A DNA stretch of 64,000 nt, taken from Cokeromyces recurvatus (Eukaryota; Mucoromycota; Mucoromycetes; Mucorales; Mucoraceae). The first letter of the stretch is position 1; each line of letters starts with the position of its first letter. The DNA is taken from contig NW_026251389.1 of NCBI RefSeq assembly GCF_025118155.1, forward strand, positions 372,001 to 436,000, written 5' to 3'. Position numbers and translations under genes: made by a program. The notes under the pieces were generated by a model that had not been told where the DNA came from, did no database searches, and worked only from the letters and a program-made list of their open reading frames with translations. Shown here one piece after another: positions 37,249 to 49,119 of this stretch.

Positions 37249-39131
37249 ATGTCGGAAATTGGAGAAAAGAGATCTGCTGAACATCAGCCTAGTGTAAACA
37301 AAAAATCAAAGATTGGTAAAATTTTATTATTCATTGTAAACTACCCCATTACTAACCTATATATATATGAACCCATGTAGAGTCTCGTAATGAACAAAAA
37401 AATATTCGTTATGAGCGTAAGTCTCATGATAAAAATTTTGAAATGATCACTCAAGCCAAGAAGGTCTGGGAACAAGTTCGTCGTGGTGATATTAGTCGAG
37501 ATGAACAAAAGAATTTGATGGAAAAGATGATGAAGATTATTGGTGGCAAAGTTCAAGATGTAATAATGATAAACAACTATTGAATGTTATACATAAGTAT
37601 AGAATTAATATTAATGTATTATGTTATATTAGGTCATTTTTAAACATGATGCCTCACGTATTATTCAAACTTGTCTTAAGAAGGGTAATGCAGAACAAAG
37701 AAATCAAATTGTTGAAGAACTTCAAGGTAAATACGTTGAATTATCCAAATCCATGTATGGTAAATTCATTGTGATGAAGGCTATTGAATACTGGTAAGCT
37801 CTCTTTGTACATATATTATAGAAAATTATAGTAAAAAAAAAAATAAAAATAAAAACAAAACTAATGCAATTATAAACAGCCACAAACAGAGAGACAATAT
37901 TTTGGCTGAATTCAGAAATAATGTTCGTAAATTAATTCGACATAAAGAAGCTGCTACAGTTATTGAAACATTTTATTCACAATACGCTAATGCTGCGCAA
38001 AGAAATGAATTGCTTGCAGAGTTTTATGGTCCTGAAATGACATTATTCAATCACAATGGAGGAGCAAAGACATTAGATGATTTATTGAAAGCCTTCCCTG
38101 AAAAGAAGGACTCTATCTTGAGATATATGGCAGAGATGCTTCAGGGATGTTTTGATAAAGGCACTATTGTTAACAGCATTGTTCATAAAGCTTTATATCA
38201 ATATTTAACATTAACTGATGATAAAGGACGAGAAGCTATGTTGGGACATCTTAAAGAATTACTTCAAGAAATTATTCATACTCGTGAAGGTGCATGGTCA
38301 GCCATGATTTGTCTTTCAATCGCTTCACCTAAGGATCGTAAGGTGATTATTAAAGCATTTAAACCCTACTTGGTCAAGATTGCTTCAGATGAATATGGTT
38401 ACTTGGTTTTACTTCGCTTACTTGATGTGACAGATGATACTGTTTTAGTCTCTAAAGCTGTTCTTGGTGAATTAAGTAAACATGCCAAAGAATTATTTGC
38501 GGATAAATATGGTCGTCGTTTCTTCTTATATATCTTAGCTGGACGTAATACACGTTATTTGTCACCTGAAACTGTTCAGCTTTTAAAGGAAGGTGATAAA
38601 ATTAGAATCAGTAAAAAGGATCCTGAAGTTAGAGCTCAAGAAATATTAAAGGCCACTTCATCTCAGCTTATTAAATTAGTTACTGATGATGCACCTGTTC
38701 TAATGAGAGAGAAACTATCATCACAAGTAGTTCAAGAAATCATGCTTCATGCTGTCGGTGATAAATCATCTGCTATGAATAGTATTCTAGCATTAGCAGG
38801 AGAAAATATTGAAAAAGAGAATCATATAATTGAAGATCGTTTTGCAAACCGTATTATTAAAGCTATGGTTAAAGCAGATACAGCAGAAGCAGAAAATGAT
38901 AAAGCGATTGAACCTCTTCATTTTGCCCCTAAATTACTTGAGGTCATTCAACCTCACCTTGCTCATTTTGCCACTAACCATGGTAGTTATGTTGTACTCT
39001 CCCTTGCTGAAGAGCCCTCTACAAAGAAGGAAGTTCAAAAAGCACTTAAATCTCACAAGAAAGAAATTGAAGAAGCTGCAAAAACAAATTCCGGATCTAA
39101 ATTATTATTAGAAGCTATTTCAAGCAAATAA
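37249..39131 (+). CDS. PUF6: Pumilio-domain nucleolar protein Puf6/PUM3 (CPL domain), 4 exons
   Basis: Exons 37249-37315, 37381-37559, 37633-37793 and 37880-39131 total 1659 nt, giving 552 aa. A Lys-rich N-terminus precedes Puf-like repeats: VIFKHDASRIIQTCLKKGNA, LSKSMYGKFIVMKAIEYC, and DEYGYLVLLRLLDVTDD. LFADKYGRRFFLYILAGRNT leads into the C-terminal CPL region (RFANRIIKAMVKAD, HGSYVVLSLAEEPSTKKEVQ). Puf6/PUM3 proteins are nucleolar RNA/DNA-binding proteins needed for 60S ribosome biogenesis, and in yeast Puf6 also represses ASH1 mRNA. They differ from classic Pumilio by a wider set of divergent repeats. The 3' flank carries a (CT)n tract. Confidence 0.92.
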
Positions 39132-39789
39132 ACAAATTAACACATACTTTTTCTCTCAGTTTCCTTCATCTCCTCTTTCTCTCTCTCTCTCTCTCTCTCC
39201 CCTCCCCTCCCCTCTTCCACTTTAAATGAAATGATAAAGCAATACCAGCCATTCATTTATTAGTCTTTATAACACTTGAAGAAGAAAAATAAAAAATAAA
39301 AAATTATTTGATATATTATTAGATGAAAGATATTAGGCATATATAAAAAAAAAAAAAAAAGAAGGGGAGGGTATTCTTATATTGATCAGGTCTTATTATA
39401 AATGAAAACATGACTAAATGATTTATAGAAATGGCTATGTATTACGTTGTCTATTTTTGTGTGTATATCTTGAATATATAGAAAAAACATCACTCAATGA
39501 AAGTACAGTAAATAGAGACATTTTTTTTTTTTTTAGTATGAATAATGATAATAATAATTAGGTAAATATTATTTATAATAGACGCGAAAAGAAGAAGAAG
39601 AAAAAAAAAGAGAGAGAGAGAGAAAAAGGAGCCATTATGTAAACAAAATGGAGAATAGGAGTGTTGCATCTAGTATATTAAGAAGGAAATTGTATATAAA
39701 TACGTGAAAAAAGTTATAATATAAATGAATGATGTATGTAGTTAATTAATAAGGGATTATAAATATATATAAAAAAAAAGGGGGGAGGT
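39132..39789. other. Convergent intergenic, (CT)n tract and A/G-rich runs
   Basis: No gene is seen. A CT dinucleotide run at about 39178-39199 is followed by CCCCT units to about 39213. Purine tracts lie at 39583-39629. Both neighbours end here, so the region carries two 3' UTRs. Confidence 0.5.
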
Positions 39790-41680
39790 TTACAAGATAC
39801 GATCCGCAGGTCGATAAACATCTGTCCAACCAAAACTTCTTTGAACTGCTTCTTCCCATTGACGGTATTTACGTTCACGTCCTATCAATAAAATGATTAT
39901 AAATAAATACATGTATTATTGTCACTCCTCTTCTTTTTTATTTACCTTCATCATCCCATTTTGCATAAAACACATCTTCACGGTCAGCAGACACTTTCTT
40001 AATATCTTCTATATCTTTCCAAATACCAGCAGCAAAGCCAGCAGCATAAGCAGCACCCAGGGCACTTGTATCACGCATGCCAGGACGAATGACAGGTATA
40101 CCCAATACATCAGCTTGGATTTGCATACATTGATCTGAATTTGACATACCACCATCTGCTTTTAACATTTTTAAGGGGACATCACCATCTGCTTTCATAG
40201 CTTCCAAGATAGCTCTTGTTGAGAAACAAACAGCTTCAAGTGTCGCTCTTGCAAGATGATATTTATTTGTATATTGAGTTAAACCTACAAGAGTACCACG
40301 TGCATCATCTCTCCAATAGGGAGAAAAGAGACCAGAAAAGGCAGTAACGAAGAAGACACCACCTGTTGTTTTCACCTTTGAAGCCAAGGTATTAATATCA
40401 TCTGAAGTTTTGATTAGCTCTAAATTATCTCTTAGCCATTTAACAGCGGCACCCGCTACACTAATAGAGCCTTCAAGTGCATAAGATACAGGAGCATTAG
40501 GACCAAATTGATAACCCACCGTTGACAATAACCCACTCTTTGATAAAACAGGAGATTCACCGACATTCATTAACAGGAAAGCACCTGTACCATATGTGTT
40601 TTTCGCTTCTCCTACTTCAAAACATTTTTGTCCTACTAAGGCAGCCTGTTGATCACCTAAACAACCCATGATAGGTACACCTTCTAAGGGACCCCATTGC
40701 ATATTACCATAATTCTCTGCTGAAGAAACAATGGTGGGTAACATATGAGATGGTACACCGAAAAAATTCAAAAGACGTTCATCCCATTGACGTGATTTTA
40801 AATTCATAAACATTGTACGACTTGCATTTGTTACATCTGTAATATGTTTTCCTCCTTGAATGCCACCTGTCAAATTCTAGTAAAATCTACATAAGCATAT
40901 AAAACAAGGAGAATGCAATATAATATAATAAGAAATAAAAAATTACCCATATTAACCATGTATCAACAGTACCAAACATAGCACGTTTATTTTCCACTGC
41001 ATATTTCACTTTAGGAATTCTATCCATTAACCATCTCACTTTAACAGCTGAAAAGTAATTATGAAGTGGTAACCCACAAATTTCTTGTACATTTAAATCT
41101 CCTTGTTTCTCTGCAAGTTCTTTTACAAGATTATTTGTTCGAGTATCTCCCCAGGCAATCGCATTATATAATGGTTCGCCCGTTTTACGATCCCAAATTA
41201 AAGTGGTTTCTCTTTGATTACAAATGCCGACAGCTAAAAATATAAATTTATGAATACAACTGTATAAATTTTTTATTTTTATTTTTTTCATCCCATACTA
41301 TTTTAAAATACATGTGCGTGTGTGTGTGTATGTATGCATGTATGTATTATTATTTTTTTTTTTTTACCTACCTTTTAAATCACTTGTATTATGACCCATC
41401 ATACCAAACTTTCTAACTGCCTCATCAGCACAACGAATAACAGAATCCAATAAATCATAAGGGTCGTGTTCAATCCAACTTTATATATTCATATAAATGT
41501 AAATAAATAAATTCCTTTCATTTTTTTTTTGTTCTTGTTATTGAATATGTCTTACCCTGGGCGTGGATATAATTGCTCAAATTCGAGTTGATATGAGGTG
41601 ACATGATTTCCTGCTTGATCAAAAATCAAAAAACGTGTAGAAGTTGTTCCTTGGTCAATAGCTCCAATATATTTTGGCAT
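39790..41680 (-). CDS. GUT1: Glycerol kinase, 5 exons
   Basis: Minus-strand exons 41680-41556, 41478-41372, 41233-40947, 40876-39946 and 39881-39790 total 1542 nt, giving 513 aa. The start [20 protein letters not shown] is the ATP-binding phosphate-1 loop of FGGY kinases. [55 protein letters not shown] and [20 protein letters not shown] follow, including the FGGY family signature. The enzyme phosphorylates glycerol to glycerol 3-phosphate for glycolysis and lipid synthesis. The acceptor before exon 2 is AAAG rather than a pyrimidine-AG, which is slightly unusual. No membrane anchor is seen at the C-terminus. Confidence 0.96.
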
Positions 41681-41687
41681 TTGGTCG

Positions 41688-41719
<32 letters not shown>

Positions 41720-42069
41720 TCTGTTTCTTCTTTTTCGTTTTGTCTATTACTGTGGTTGCTGGAAAAAAAAATATATTTTATTTGTAGTAGTGTAAGAAAT
41801 TTAAAAAAAAAAAAAAAAAAAAAAAAGAAAAAAAATTAAAAATTAAAAATTAAAAAACAAATAAACAAATATAAACAAATAAAAAAAACAAATAAACAAA
41901 AAAAAACTAAAAAACTAAAAAACAAGAAAAAAATACTGATAAAGCACGGAAATGTCTTTTTTTTTTTTTTTTTTTTGCCCGGGATTTGCCTTACGATAAG
42001 CCAGTCACAGCTGATTTGAATGATTTGGTATGTTGAACAACAACAGTTTATCTTTTAATTGTGAGAAAG

Positions 42070-42105
<36 letters not shown>

Positions 42106-42652
42106 AAAACTGTCACTGGATCATCATATAATAAAGACTTGTCTGAACAATTAAAATTAAAAATAATAGTTGGAAACTCTTTTCCCTCTTCTCTTTTATA
42201 TATACTAGACTCTAGGAGATATTTAGATTATTAAATCATATACGTGATAATAAAATAAGGAGGTGGCTTATTAAACAGGATTATCTATAACACTATTAAT
42301 AGCGGGTATCACTGATAATACTTTTATGATCGATAGTAAAAGACTGAATCTGAAACCTACCTTCTATATCTTACCACGCGTATTATACCATCTATTATTA
42401 TCAATTTTGAGATACTACACACACACATCATGTAGATGTATATCTTGTATACTCATCCAACTTGATGTTACTGTCTGTATACATGTGTTACGGGTATAAC
42501 TCTCTCAACTACATTTGCCTCTCTCTCTCTCTCCCTTTTATTCTTTTCTTTTCTTTTTTAAATTAATTAATTAATAATTTATTACGTAATGTAATCTACA
42601 CTATTTGTTTATTTTCTTTTTTTTTTTTGTTGTCAGCTGTTGTCATTTTTAT
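41681..42652. other. Intergenic, very A-rich upstream of glycerol kinase
   Basis: No gene is seen. From 41690 to 41935 the DNA is a chain of simple repeats: (TTA)n at 41691-41719, an A run at 41802-41826, then AAATT and ACAAATAA units. Further tracts are T19 at 41958-41976 and A31 at 42073-42103. The remainder is ordinary AT-rich DNA, with a CT run near 42520-42534 before the RCC1-like gene. Confidence 0.5.
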
Positions 42653-43763
42653 ATGCATTTACAAACGAGACTTTATTCTTTTGGCTTCAATGCTTTTCAA
42701 CAAACAGGAAGCAAATCAGTTATTACAAAATCACCTACATGTCATACGAATATAAGGAAATTATTATTTGCTAGTTGGGAAACAACCATTGTTATTGATG
42801 GTAAATGAGTTGAGTATTCAATGATTGTATTTCTTTTAATTTTTTTTTCCTTCCGATTATTATGGTATAGATGAAGGAGAATTAATAATCTGGGGCTTCC
42901 AACCCTGTTGGTTTGAAAAGTTTAAAAAGTTATGTAAAGATAAAGAAATTCAAAGTATATTTGGTGATCCTAATGAATTACTTGGTATTATTGATCAAGA
43001 ACAAAAGTTATCATATGTAACAGCAGATAAAACAAGATGGAATGATTGTGAAAGTCAAGTTAGACAAGCTGTTTATTGTACTAGACTACACTCTATTTTT
43101 ATATTGAAGGAAACGAGTGATGAGGTATATCAATATGATGTTAGAAATGAAAAGAGTCAATTACTCGATACTTTACCACCTGTCAAGTCTCTTGCTGCTT
43201 CAAATAGTCATGTTCTATTTCTTACTTATTCGTTAGATGCGCCTGTTTATGGCTTAGGTTCTAATCGCTTATCACAATTAGGTATGGATTATCAACAGCA
43301 AGAGATACAGCAACCGATGATGATTGATTATTTTTGCGGTCTTGGTGAAGCCTCTTATGTCTCTTGTGGCCCCTTTCATTCAGCTGTTATTATCAATGGT
43401 GATGTATATACCTTTGGTTGGTCAAAAGATGGAAGATTAGGTTCAGGACATACTCAAGGTGATGATGATATTGTTTCTTTAGTAGAGTTTTTAGATGTCA
43501 ATGATCAACCTATTGATGTACATGCGATGAAAGTTGTATGTGGCTCAACACATACTCTTGTTTTAGATAAGAATGGCACTGTGTGGTCTTGTGGAAGTGA
43601 CCAATATAGTCAATTAGGTCGTGAATTAAAAGATACAGAAAAGGGAGTTAAAAGTGATTTTTATTTTCGTGCATGTACATTATTTGATTCTAAAACAGAA
43701 CATGCCATTGACTGTTCTGCAGGACGTTGGACATCATTTATTATGACAGTGAAATTGAGATAA
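42653..43763 (+). CDS. RCC1-repeat (beta-propeller) protein, 2 exons
   Basis: Exons 42653-42800 and 42871-43763 total 1041 nt, giving 346 aa. RCC1-type repeats are visible: RLYSFGFNAFQQTG at the start, VYGLGSNRLSQLGMD, CGPFHSAVIINGDVYTFGWS, DGRLGSGH, then VVCGSTHTLVLDKNGTVWSC and SDQYSQLGR. The spacing fits a six- or seven-bladed propeller with degenerate early blades, as in RCCD1-like proteins. RCC1 itself is a Ran exchange factor, but this protein is short and lacks its typical N-terminal nuclear signal, so GEF activity is not claimed. Alternative starts upstream are blocked by stops. It is convergent with Mrp51, only 58 bp away. Confidence 0.8.
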
Positions 43764-43796
43764 AAATAATAGTATAACTTGTGGTTGACATATATT

Positions 43797-43821
43797 ATTA
43801 GTATTAGTATTAGTATTAGTA
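43797..43821. repeat. TATTAG hexamer tandem repeat
   Basis: About four copies of TATTAG fill much of the 58-bp gap between the stop codons of the RCC1-like gene and Mrp51. The run abuts the Mrp51 stop codon. Confidence 0.7.
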
Positions 43822-44712
43822 TTATTTATCCTCCATTAAATTGAACATTCTATCCATTAGTTTATCATGATCAGGATTGGGTTTGACTTGATCATCATCA
43901 TCAATTCTCCTCTTCACTTTTCCTTTAGTTAAAAACATTTCTTTCGTTGATAAAGGATGACTATGATTTCCTTTTTGATCGAATAAGGATGAGAAAGAAT
44001 GAGATGCATCGTCGATAGGGGGCTCTGTTGTTAGAGTCACTCTAGGTTTCGAATCTTCATCTATACAAGCACTCTCAACATAAAATGTCCGAACACGTCT
44101 ATCCCCCTTTTGACTTAACATCCAAGAATGACGCTTTGGTAAGAAAGCGACTACACCCCCTACACCTACAGCATAACCACCCTTTTCAGAATTTAATATA
44201 CGACCTTGAACAGAATAAGATGTCTTTGAGGTATATTCAGAAAAGGTAGGACCTATAGGACTTTCAGCGGGATTTTCTTTAAATGTGATATTTAAATAAT
44301 CATAGACTTGTTCAGGTACAAGTTCTTTCTTTTTTAATAATTGTTGAAATTCAGGAGCATGTTTAGCACATTGTTGAAGGAAACATTTAAAATTGGCAGG
44401 GGTCATGTTTGTAATATTAAATTGCTCTCTATCCAAACGAGGAACAGGTTTCTTTGAATCAGGGAAATTTTCTTTCCAGCGTTTAATAAATAACACTTGA
44501 TCATTACCCGACTTCCAAGGTGTTTGATGTTCTGCGGTGTCTAAAGCATCAATAGTAACATAACGAGTACGGATCACTGCAGGTAAATTTCGTTTTAAAC
44601 CCCAATCACCCGTTTGTTTATTTTTTAAAGGAGTTGTATACACTTGACTAATCGTACGATCATATGTTGCAAGCCGTGAATTGCGAAATAAATTAGCAAA
44701 TGATGTTGACAT
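43822..44712 (-). CDS. MRP51: Mitochondrial small-subunit ribosomal protein Mrp51 (bS1m-like)
   Basis: A single exon of 296 codons. The N-terminus SFANLFRNSRLATYDRTISQ and GDWGLKRNLPAVIRTRYVTI is the diagnostic start of the fungal Mrp51 family. The middle contains KTSYSVQGRILNSEKGGYAV, the region considered related to a bacterial S1 domain. Mrp51 is part of the mitochondrial 37S subunit and in yeast is also needed for translation of mitochondrial mRNAs through their 5' leaders. The basic, Ser/Arg-containing N-terminus is compatible with mitochondrial import. It is intronless, unlike most genes here. Confidence 0.88.
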   Translation of the reverse strand: MSTSFANLFRNSRLATYDRTISQVYTTPLKNKQTGDWGLKRNLPAVIRTRYVTIDALDTAEHQTPWKSGNDQVLFIKRWKENFPDSKKPVPRLDREQFNITNMTPANFKCFLQQCAKHAPEFQQLLKKKELVPEQVYDYLNITFKENPAESPIGPTFSEYTSKTSYSVQGRILNSEKGGYAVGVGGVVAFLPKRHSWMLSQKGDRRVRTFYVESACIDEDSKPRVTLTTEPPIDDASHSFSSLFDQKGNHSHPLSTKEMFLTKGKVKRRIDDDDQVKPNPDHDKLMDRMFNLMEDK

Positions 44713-44885
44713 TATTTATTTATTTATTTTTTAAAATGAGTAAAGTTGATTTTCTCCCTCCTCCTCCTCCTCTTCTTCTTCCTCCCCCCTCCCCTAACTG
44801 GTCATTGTCGGAGTAGAATCTAAAAGAGTGACTTAGTATTACATAATGATAGGCCTTCCTTACTCCCTCCTCCTTTTCCCCCACT

Positions 44886-44922
<37 letters not shown>

Positions 44923-45369
44923 AAAGAAAACTCATATACTTTAGATAAAGAGAAAGATAATACCGCTTTTTATGGTATCATTGTTGTCAACAGACACTGA
45001 CAACAATAATAATATGATACATATATATATATATGTTGATCAAACATATCTCTCCTCATCTTATTTAATTTCTGTGCACAAATATTAAAATAAGCATTCT
45101 AGAAATAATCCCTTACTCCCTATTCTAGATAAGTGTCTTTTTAGTTTAAAGTTGTCAGATATAGATTTAAGGAGAAGAATAAAAATAAAAACAGTTAAGC
45201 TTGATTGGCTAGAATAATAAAAATAAAATTAAGGGGTTAAATTATAATTTTTTGATTCATATAATAATATAAAGAGCTTATATCCCTCTTCTTCTTTTCT
45301 CTGTTTTTTTTCTTTCTTTCTTTCTTTCTTTCTTTATCTATATCTTTATCGTATTCTTTAATATCCATC
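44713..45369. other. Divergent intergenic with A34 tract and (TTTC)n
   Basis: No gene is seen. It contains C/T-rich patches (44755-44797, 44862-44883), an A34 tract (44887-44920) and a (TTTC)n run (45308-45336) shortly before the next start codon. It should hold promoters for Mrp51 and the gene at 45370. Confidence 0.5.
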
Positions 45370-45959
45370 ATGCCATTGTTAACCTCACTCTTATTTAATA
45401 ATCATCATAAACAACAAACATTATGTTGTTCTTGTGGATGTCATATGAATGAACAAGAAACATCATCCATTATACGTTGGTTCCCACTTATCCGACGTAG
45501 ATCATCCTCTATTACAACAACAACAACAACAACGACATCATCATCATTATCGTCGTCGTCATCATCCTCTTTATCAAATACATTCTATGACTACAAAGAT
45601 AGAGGAGGAGGTGAAGAGGGAATGGAAGATAAGCAAGTAAATGAATTTCAACATTTATACCGCTTAGCTGTAGACGAGGTATTTATTTGATTGTTTGTTT
45701 GTTAGATATTTGGTTTTTTAATCATTTATTTTATTTAATTTAATTTATTCAGATGGCTTATGCTATTGAATCACAAGGATCAATTTATTATAGTGGAGAC
45801 TTAATATCGGCTACAGACGCAGTTAATAATTGTTTAGATCGTTTTCAGCGATTAATGCAAATATTAAACTCAGATAAATCGCATAAACTTCAACAAGAAT
45901 GGACCGACATTTTATTTGAGTTAAGATCCAAATTAGATTCTTTACCTTCTTCTTCCTAA
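45370..45959 (+). CDS. Small hypothetical protein with helical C-terminal domain, 2 exons
   Basis: Exons 45370-45678 and 45753-45959 total 516 nt, giving 171 aa. The N-terminal half is low-complexity: a Cys/His cluster (LCCSCGCH), then Thr and Ser homopolymer runs encoded by ACA and TCA/TCG repeats. The C-terminal half is regular and helical: FQHLYRLAVDEMAYAIESQG, YYSGDLISATDAVNNCLDRF, QRLMQILNSDK. That alternation of AVDE and DLISATDAV resembles a MIT-type or other three-helix domain, but I cannot assign it. No TM segment. Real coding status is supported by the in-frame splice into the conserved-looking helical part. Confidence 0.55.
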
Positions 45960-47307
45960 TAGCTTGCTTGCTTATAATTTATTGTATATAACAAACAAAT
46001 AAAGTAAATTCTTATGCTTTGCTAAAGAGAAAAATAAAAATTGGAATAATACATTTATATCAGATTCTATGAATTTATCAATCATGAGTATGATTTAAAA
46101 ATAAAATAAAAATTGTATTGTTGATGATCATCAAGATATTTGTTATATATTAATCGGAGTATAAATTCATATACCTTATTTTTGTGGGTTTTTTTTTTTT
46201 TTTCCAGAACACGTTTAAAGAGAGTCTACAAGAAGTAGAGTAGACTAAATCTTTCAGTTACACACGTTTATTTAATAAAAATATATATATATTTTTATAA
46301 TAATGATTCCAGTATTTTATATTTTATACTAAATATTGAAACTAGGACATTATCTCTCTTTGGGATCGTCAATATTTATTTTAACCTTTAATGTATTCCA
46401 TATATACATATTCAAATCATTTATTTTATTTTATTTTATTTTCTTCTGATGGAAACTTTACAGTCAGGACTGACCAATCACGAAAGATAAAGGATGATCA
46501 TTCAGGTCTAAACTTCTTTTGCACGTTATGTACCAAGTATGGAGAAGAAGAAGAGGCCTAATAGTTAACTCATGAATGATAATAGTCTAGACTATTTTAT
46601 TTTAATTTTCACAAAGCAATACTCGATTTACAAGTGTAAAACTTAATCCTAGATGCTGTCTTTATGTGGTTTTATTTTGAAGAAGATGAGTCTCTAATAC
46701 AAGTGATAATAAACATCTTATTTTACAAAGGCATTTTAAAAAGTATACAAAAATAAATATATTCAAAATAAAAAAATAAAATAAACATCTTCTTGCTTGA
46801 TTTTATTGTCAAAAACTAACTTTTGTTTCAATCCTATTTTTTTTTTTTTGGCAGTAATAGAGTTAAAAGTAAGTATAGTGCATTGGTTCCTGACTGATGT
46901 AATATGACCCAATCATATTATTTCAAATAAAGAGCTTTCTTCATATCCTTTTGTTACTTTGTACTATGATTCTTTTAAAATGCTTCTGAACTTACTATTT
47001 ATATTAACATGTCAGTATTATAGGTTTGTTTAATCTATCTATATTCAAAAAAAAAAAAAAAAAAGGTTTCATAAAGGACAGTATGATGGCTTTTACTTTT
47101 AGATGATCAAGTGAGAATATCTGCTGTTGCGTATTGAGTAATAAAAGTTATTAGGAAACAGTGATTTTTGTATGTATCAAGAAAAGGATGACTGTGTGTT
47201 AAGACAGGTTGTTTGTATACTATCGATTTACATTTATAAGCGAACTAGGTCTTATTATGAAATAAAGTTACAGCACTGTCTTCATTTTACTGTCTGAGAT
47301 CGTCTGA

Positions 47308-47372
<65 letters not shown>

Positions 47373-47455
47373 TTATACATGTATAAAAATATCTTATTTG
47401 CATTAGAGTTAATATTTTTTTTCTTCTTGTTTTATTTCTATAAAAAAAAAAAGAA
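45960..47455. other. Intergenic with 61-nt A tract
   Basis: About 1.5 kb with no supported gene. Notable are a T15 tract (46190-46204), a (TTTTA)n patch near 46426-46440, and the longest homopolymer in the window, A61 at 47309-47369, less than 100 bp upstream of the Dap1-like start codon. Confidence 0.55.
47309..47369 (+). repeat. A61 homopolymer
   Basis: Sixty-one consecutive A residues. This is the longest homopolymer in the window. Exact length is uncertain, as such runs are hard to sequence. Confidence 0.8.
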
Positions 47456-48247
47456 ATGTCAACTCTAAATTTACTTTTAACTCAATTAGAAAGTATGACA
47501 TTTGACTCAACTTATTACTCAATTTAACTTTTATATTTCTTTAGAAAACCCTATTAACTGGGTATTATTAGCAGTAAAGTTCATTCCGGTTACAGAAAAA
47601 AAAAAAGCATACACCACATGTCATCATAATCACAAACACAACTTGTTAACTTTATTCTTAATTTATTTTATTTCTTCGCCATGTTTAGTTTTTAATTTAT
47701 ATATTAAGATTCTTTACAATCTCAAACAATTCATCTCGTATTCCTGCAAAGCATCCTGAAGTACTTGTTTATAAAAATTATACTCCTTTAGAACTTTTAC
47801 CTTATAATGGTGAAAATGGTTCACGTATCTTGATGGGTGTCAATGGCTCTGTTTATGATGTAACTCAAGGACGTAATTTTTATGGTCCAGGTAAATTAGG
47901 AATAATTCCTCCTTTTTATTATTATTATGTCGTTGGATAGCTTATTTTATCTATTAGGAAGTCCTTATGCGAATTTTGCTGGTCATGACGCGTCACGTGG
48001 TTTAGCAAAGAATTCATTTGATAAAGAAATGATGGTGGATCCTCATGGTCCTATTGATAAACTTGAAGATTTAGAAGCAGATGAATGGCAATCTTTAAGA
48101 GAATGGGTAATAGATTATAAATAAGTATATTTATTATGTTTTTTTGTTTATTTATTTTGATTATTTATTTTTTTTTGTTTGTAGGAAAATCTTTTTACTA
48201 GTAAATATGTATTGGTTGGTAAATTAGTAGAAAATGACACTGAATAA
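47456..48247 (+). CDS. DAP1: Dap1/PGRMC-like cytochrome b5-fold heme protein (MAPR), 5 exons
   Basis: Exons 47456-47492, 47545-47573, 47689-47890, 47958-48106 and 48185-48247 total 480 nt, giving 159 aa. A short N-terminus leads into one membrane anchor (WVLLAFLIYILRFF) formed by joining exons 2 and 3. The cytochrome b5-like domain reads YTPLELLPYNGENGSRILMG, VNGSVYDVTQGRNFYGPG and SPYANFAGHDASRGLAKNSF, the MAPR signature. In yeast, Dap1 binds heme and supports the P450 enzyme Erg11 in sterol synthesis; mammalian PGRMC1 also binds P450s. Expected location is the ER membrane. It is convergent with UXS1, 45 bp away. The NADPH-P450 reductase lies 6 kb downstream. Confidence 0.9.
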
Positions 48248-48292
48248 TAATAAAAGAGTCTATTTTTGGAATAATAGAATGACAGTCTTCTT

Positions 48293-49082
48293 CTAAATTG
48301 ATCCCTCTTTTACTTGTAATTTAAACCAATCTACTGTTTCTTGTAGACCCTGTTTAACAGAAAATCTTGGCTCCCAACCTAAATATGTCTTTGCCCGATT
48401 AATATCTGGTTTTCGTTTTTTAGGATCATCTAAAGCAGCAGGCAAAACTTTAATATCAACACTCTCGGGTGATAAAGGGGGAGTTAAAACCATTTCTCGT
48501 ATCATATTTGCAAAATCACGAATAGTATATTCTTCAGGATTTCCTAAATTAACAGGTTCACTGTAATTCTTATTCATTAAAAGAATAAGTCCATCCACTA
48601 AATCATGGATGTATTGAAATGATCTTGTTTGTTCTCCATCACCATAAAGTGTTAAAGAGTCTCCTTTTATAGCTTGCATAATAAAATTACTCACAACTCT
48701 ACCATCCGCGGGAGACATCCTTGGTCCTTTTATATATATTTATGTAGACACTAAATATTAATTCATCTGTTTCCCGATATCATGTAGTAACTTACCAAAT
48801 GTACTTTTTATTTTTAAGAAAAAGAAAGAAGGATGTTAGTTTATATATAGAATATATAAATATCTTTATAACTTACTTGAAAATACGTGCAACTCTCACG
48901 TCAACATCATTTTGTCTCATGTAGGCATATGTTAATGTTTCTGCAATGCGTTTACCTTCATCATAACAAGCTCGAGGACCAATTGGATTGACATGACCCC
49001 AATAAGTTTCTTTTTGTGGATGTTCTTCAGGATCACCGTATACCTCTTTCAATAATATATTTAACAAACAAACAAACGAACG

Positions 49083-49119
<37 letters not shown>

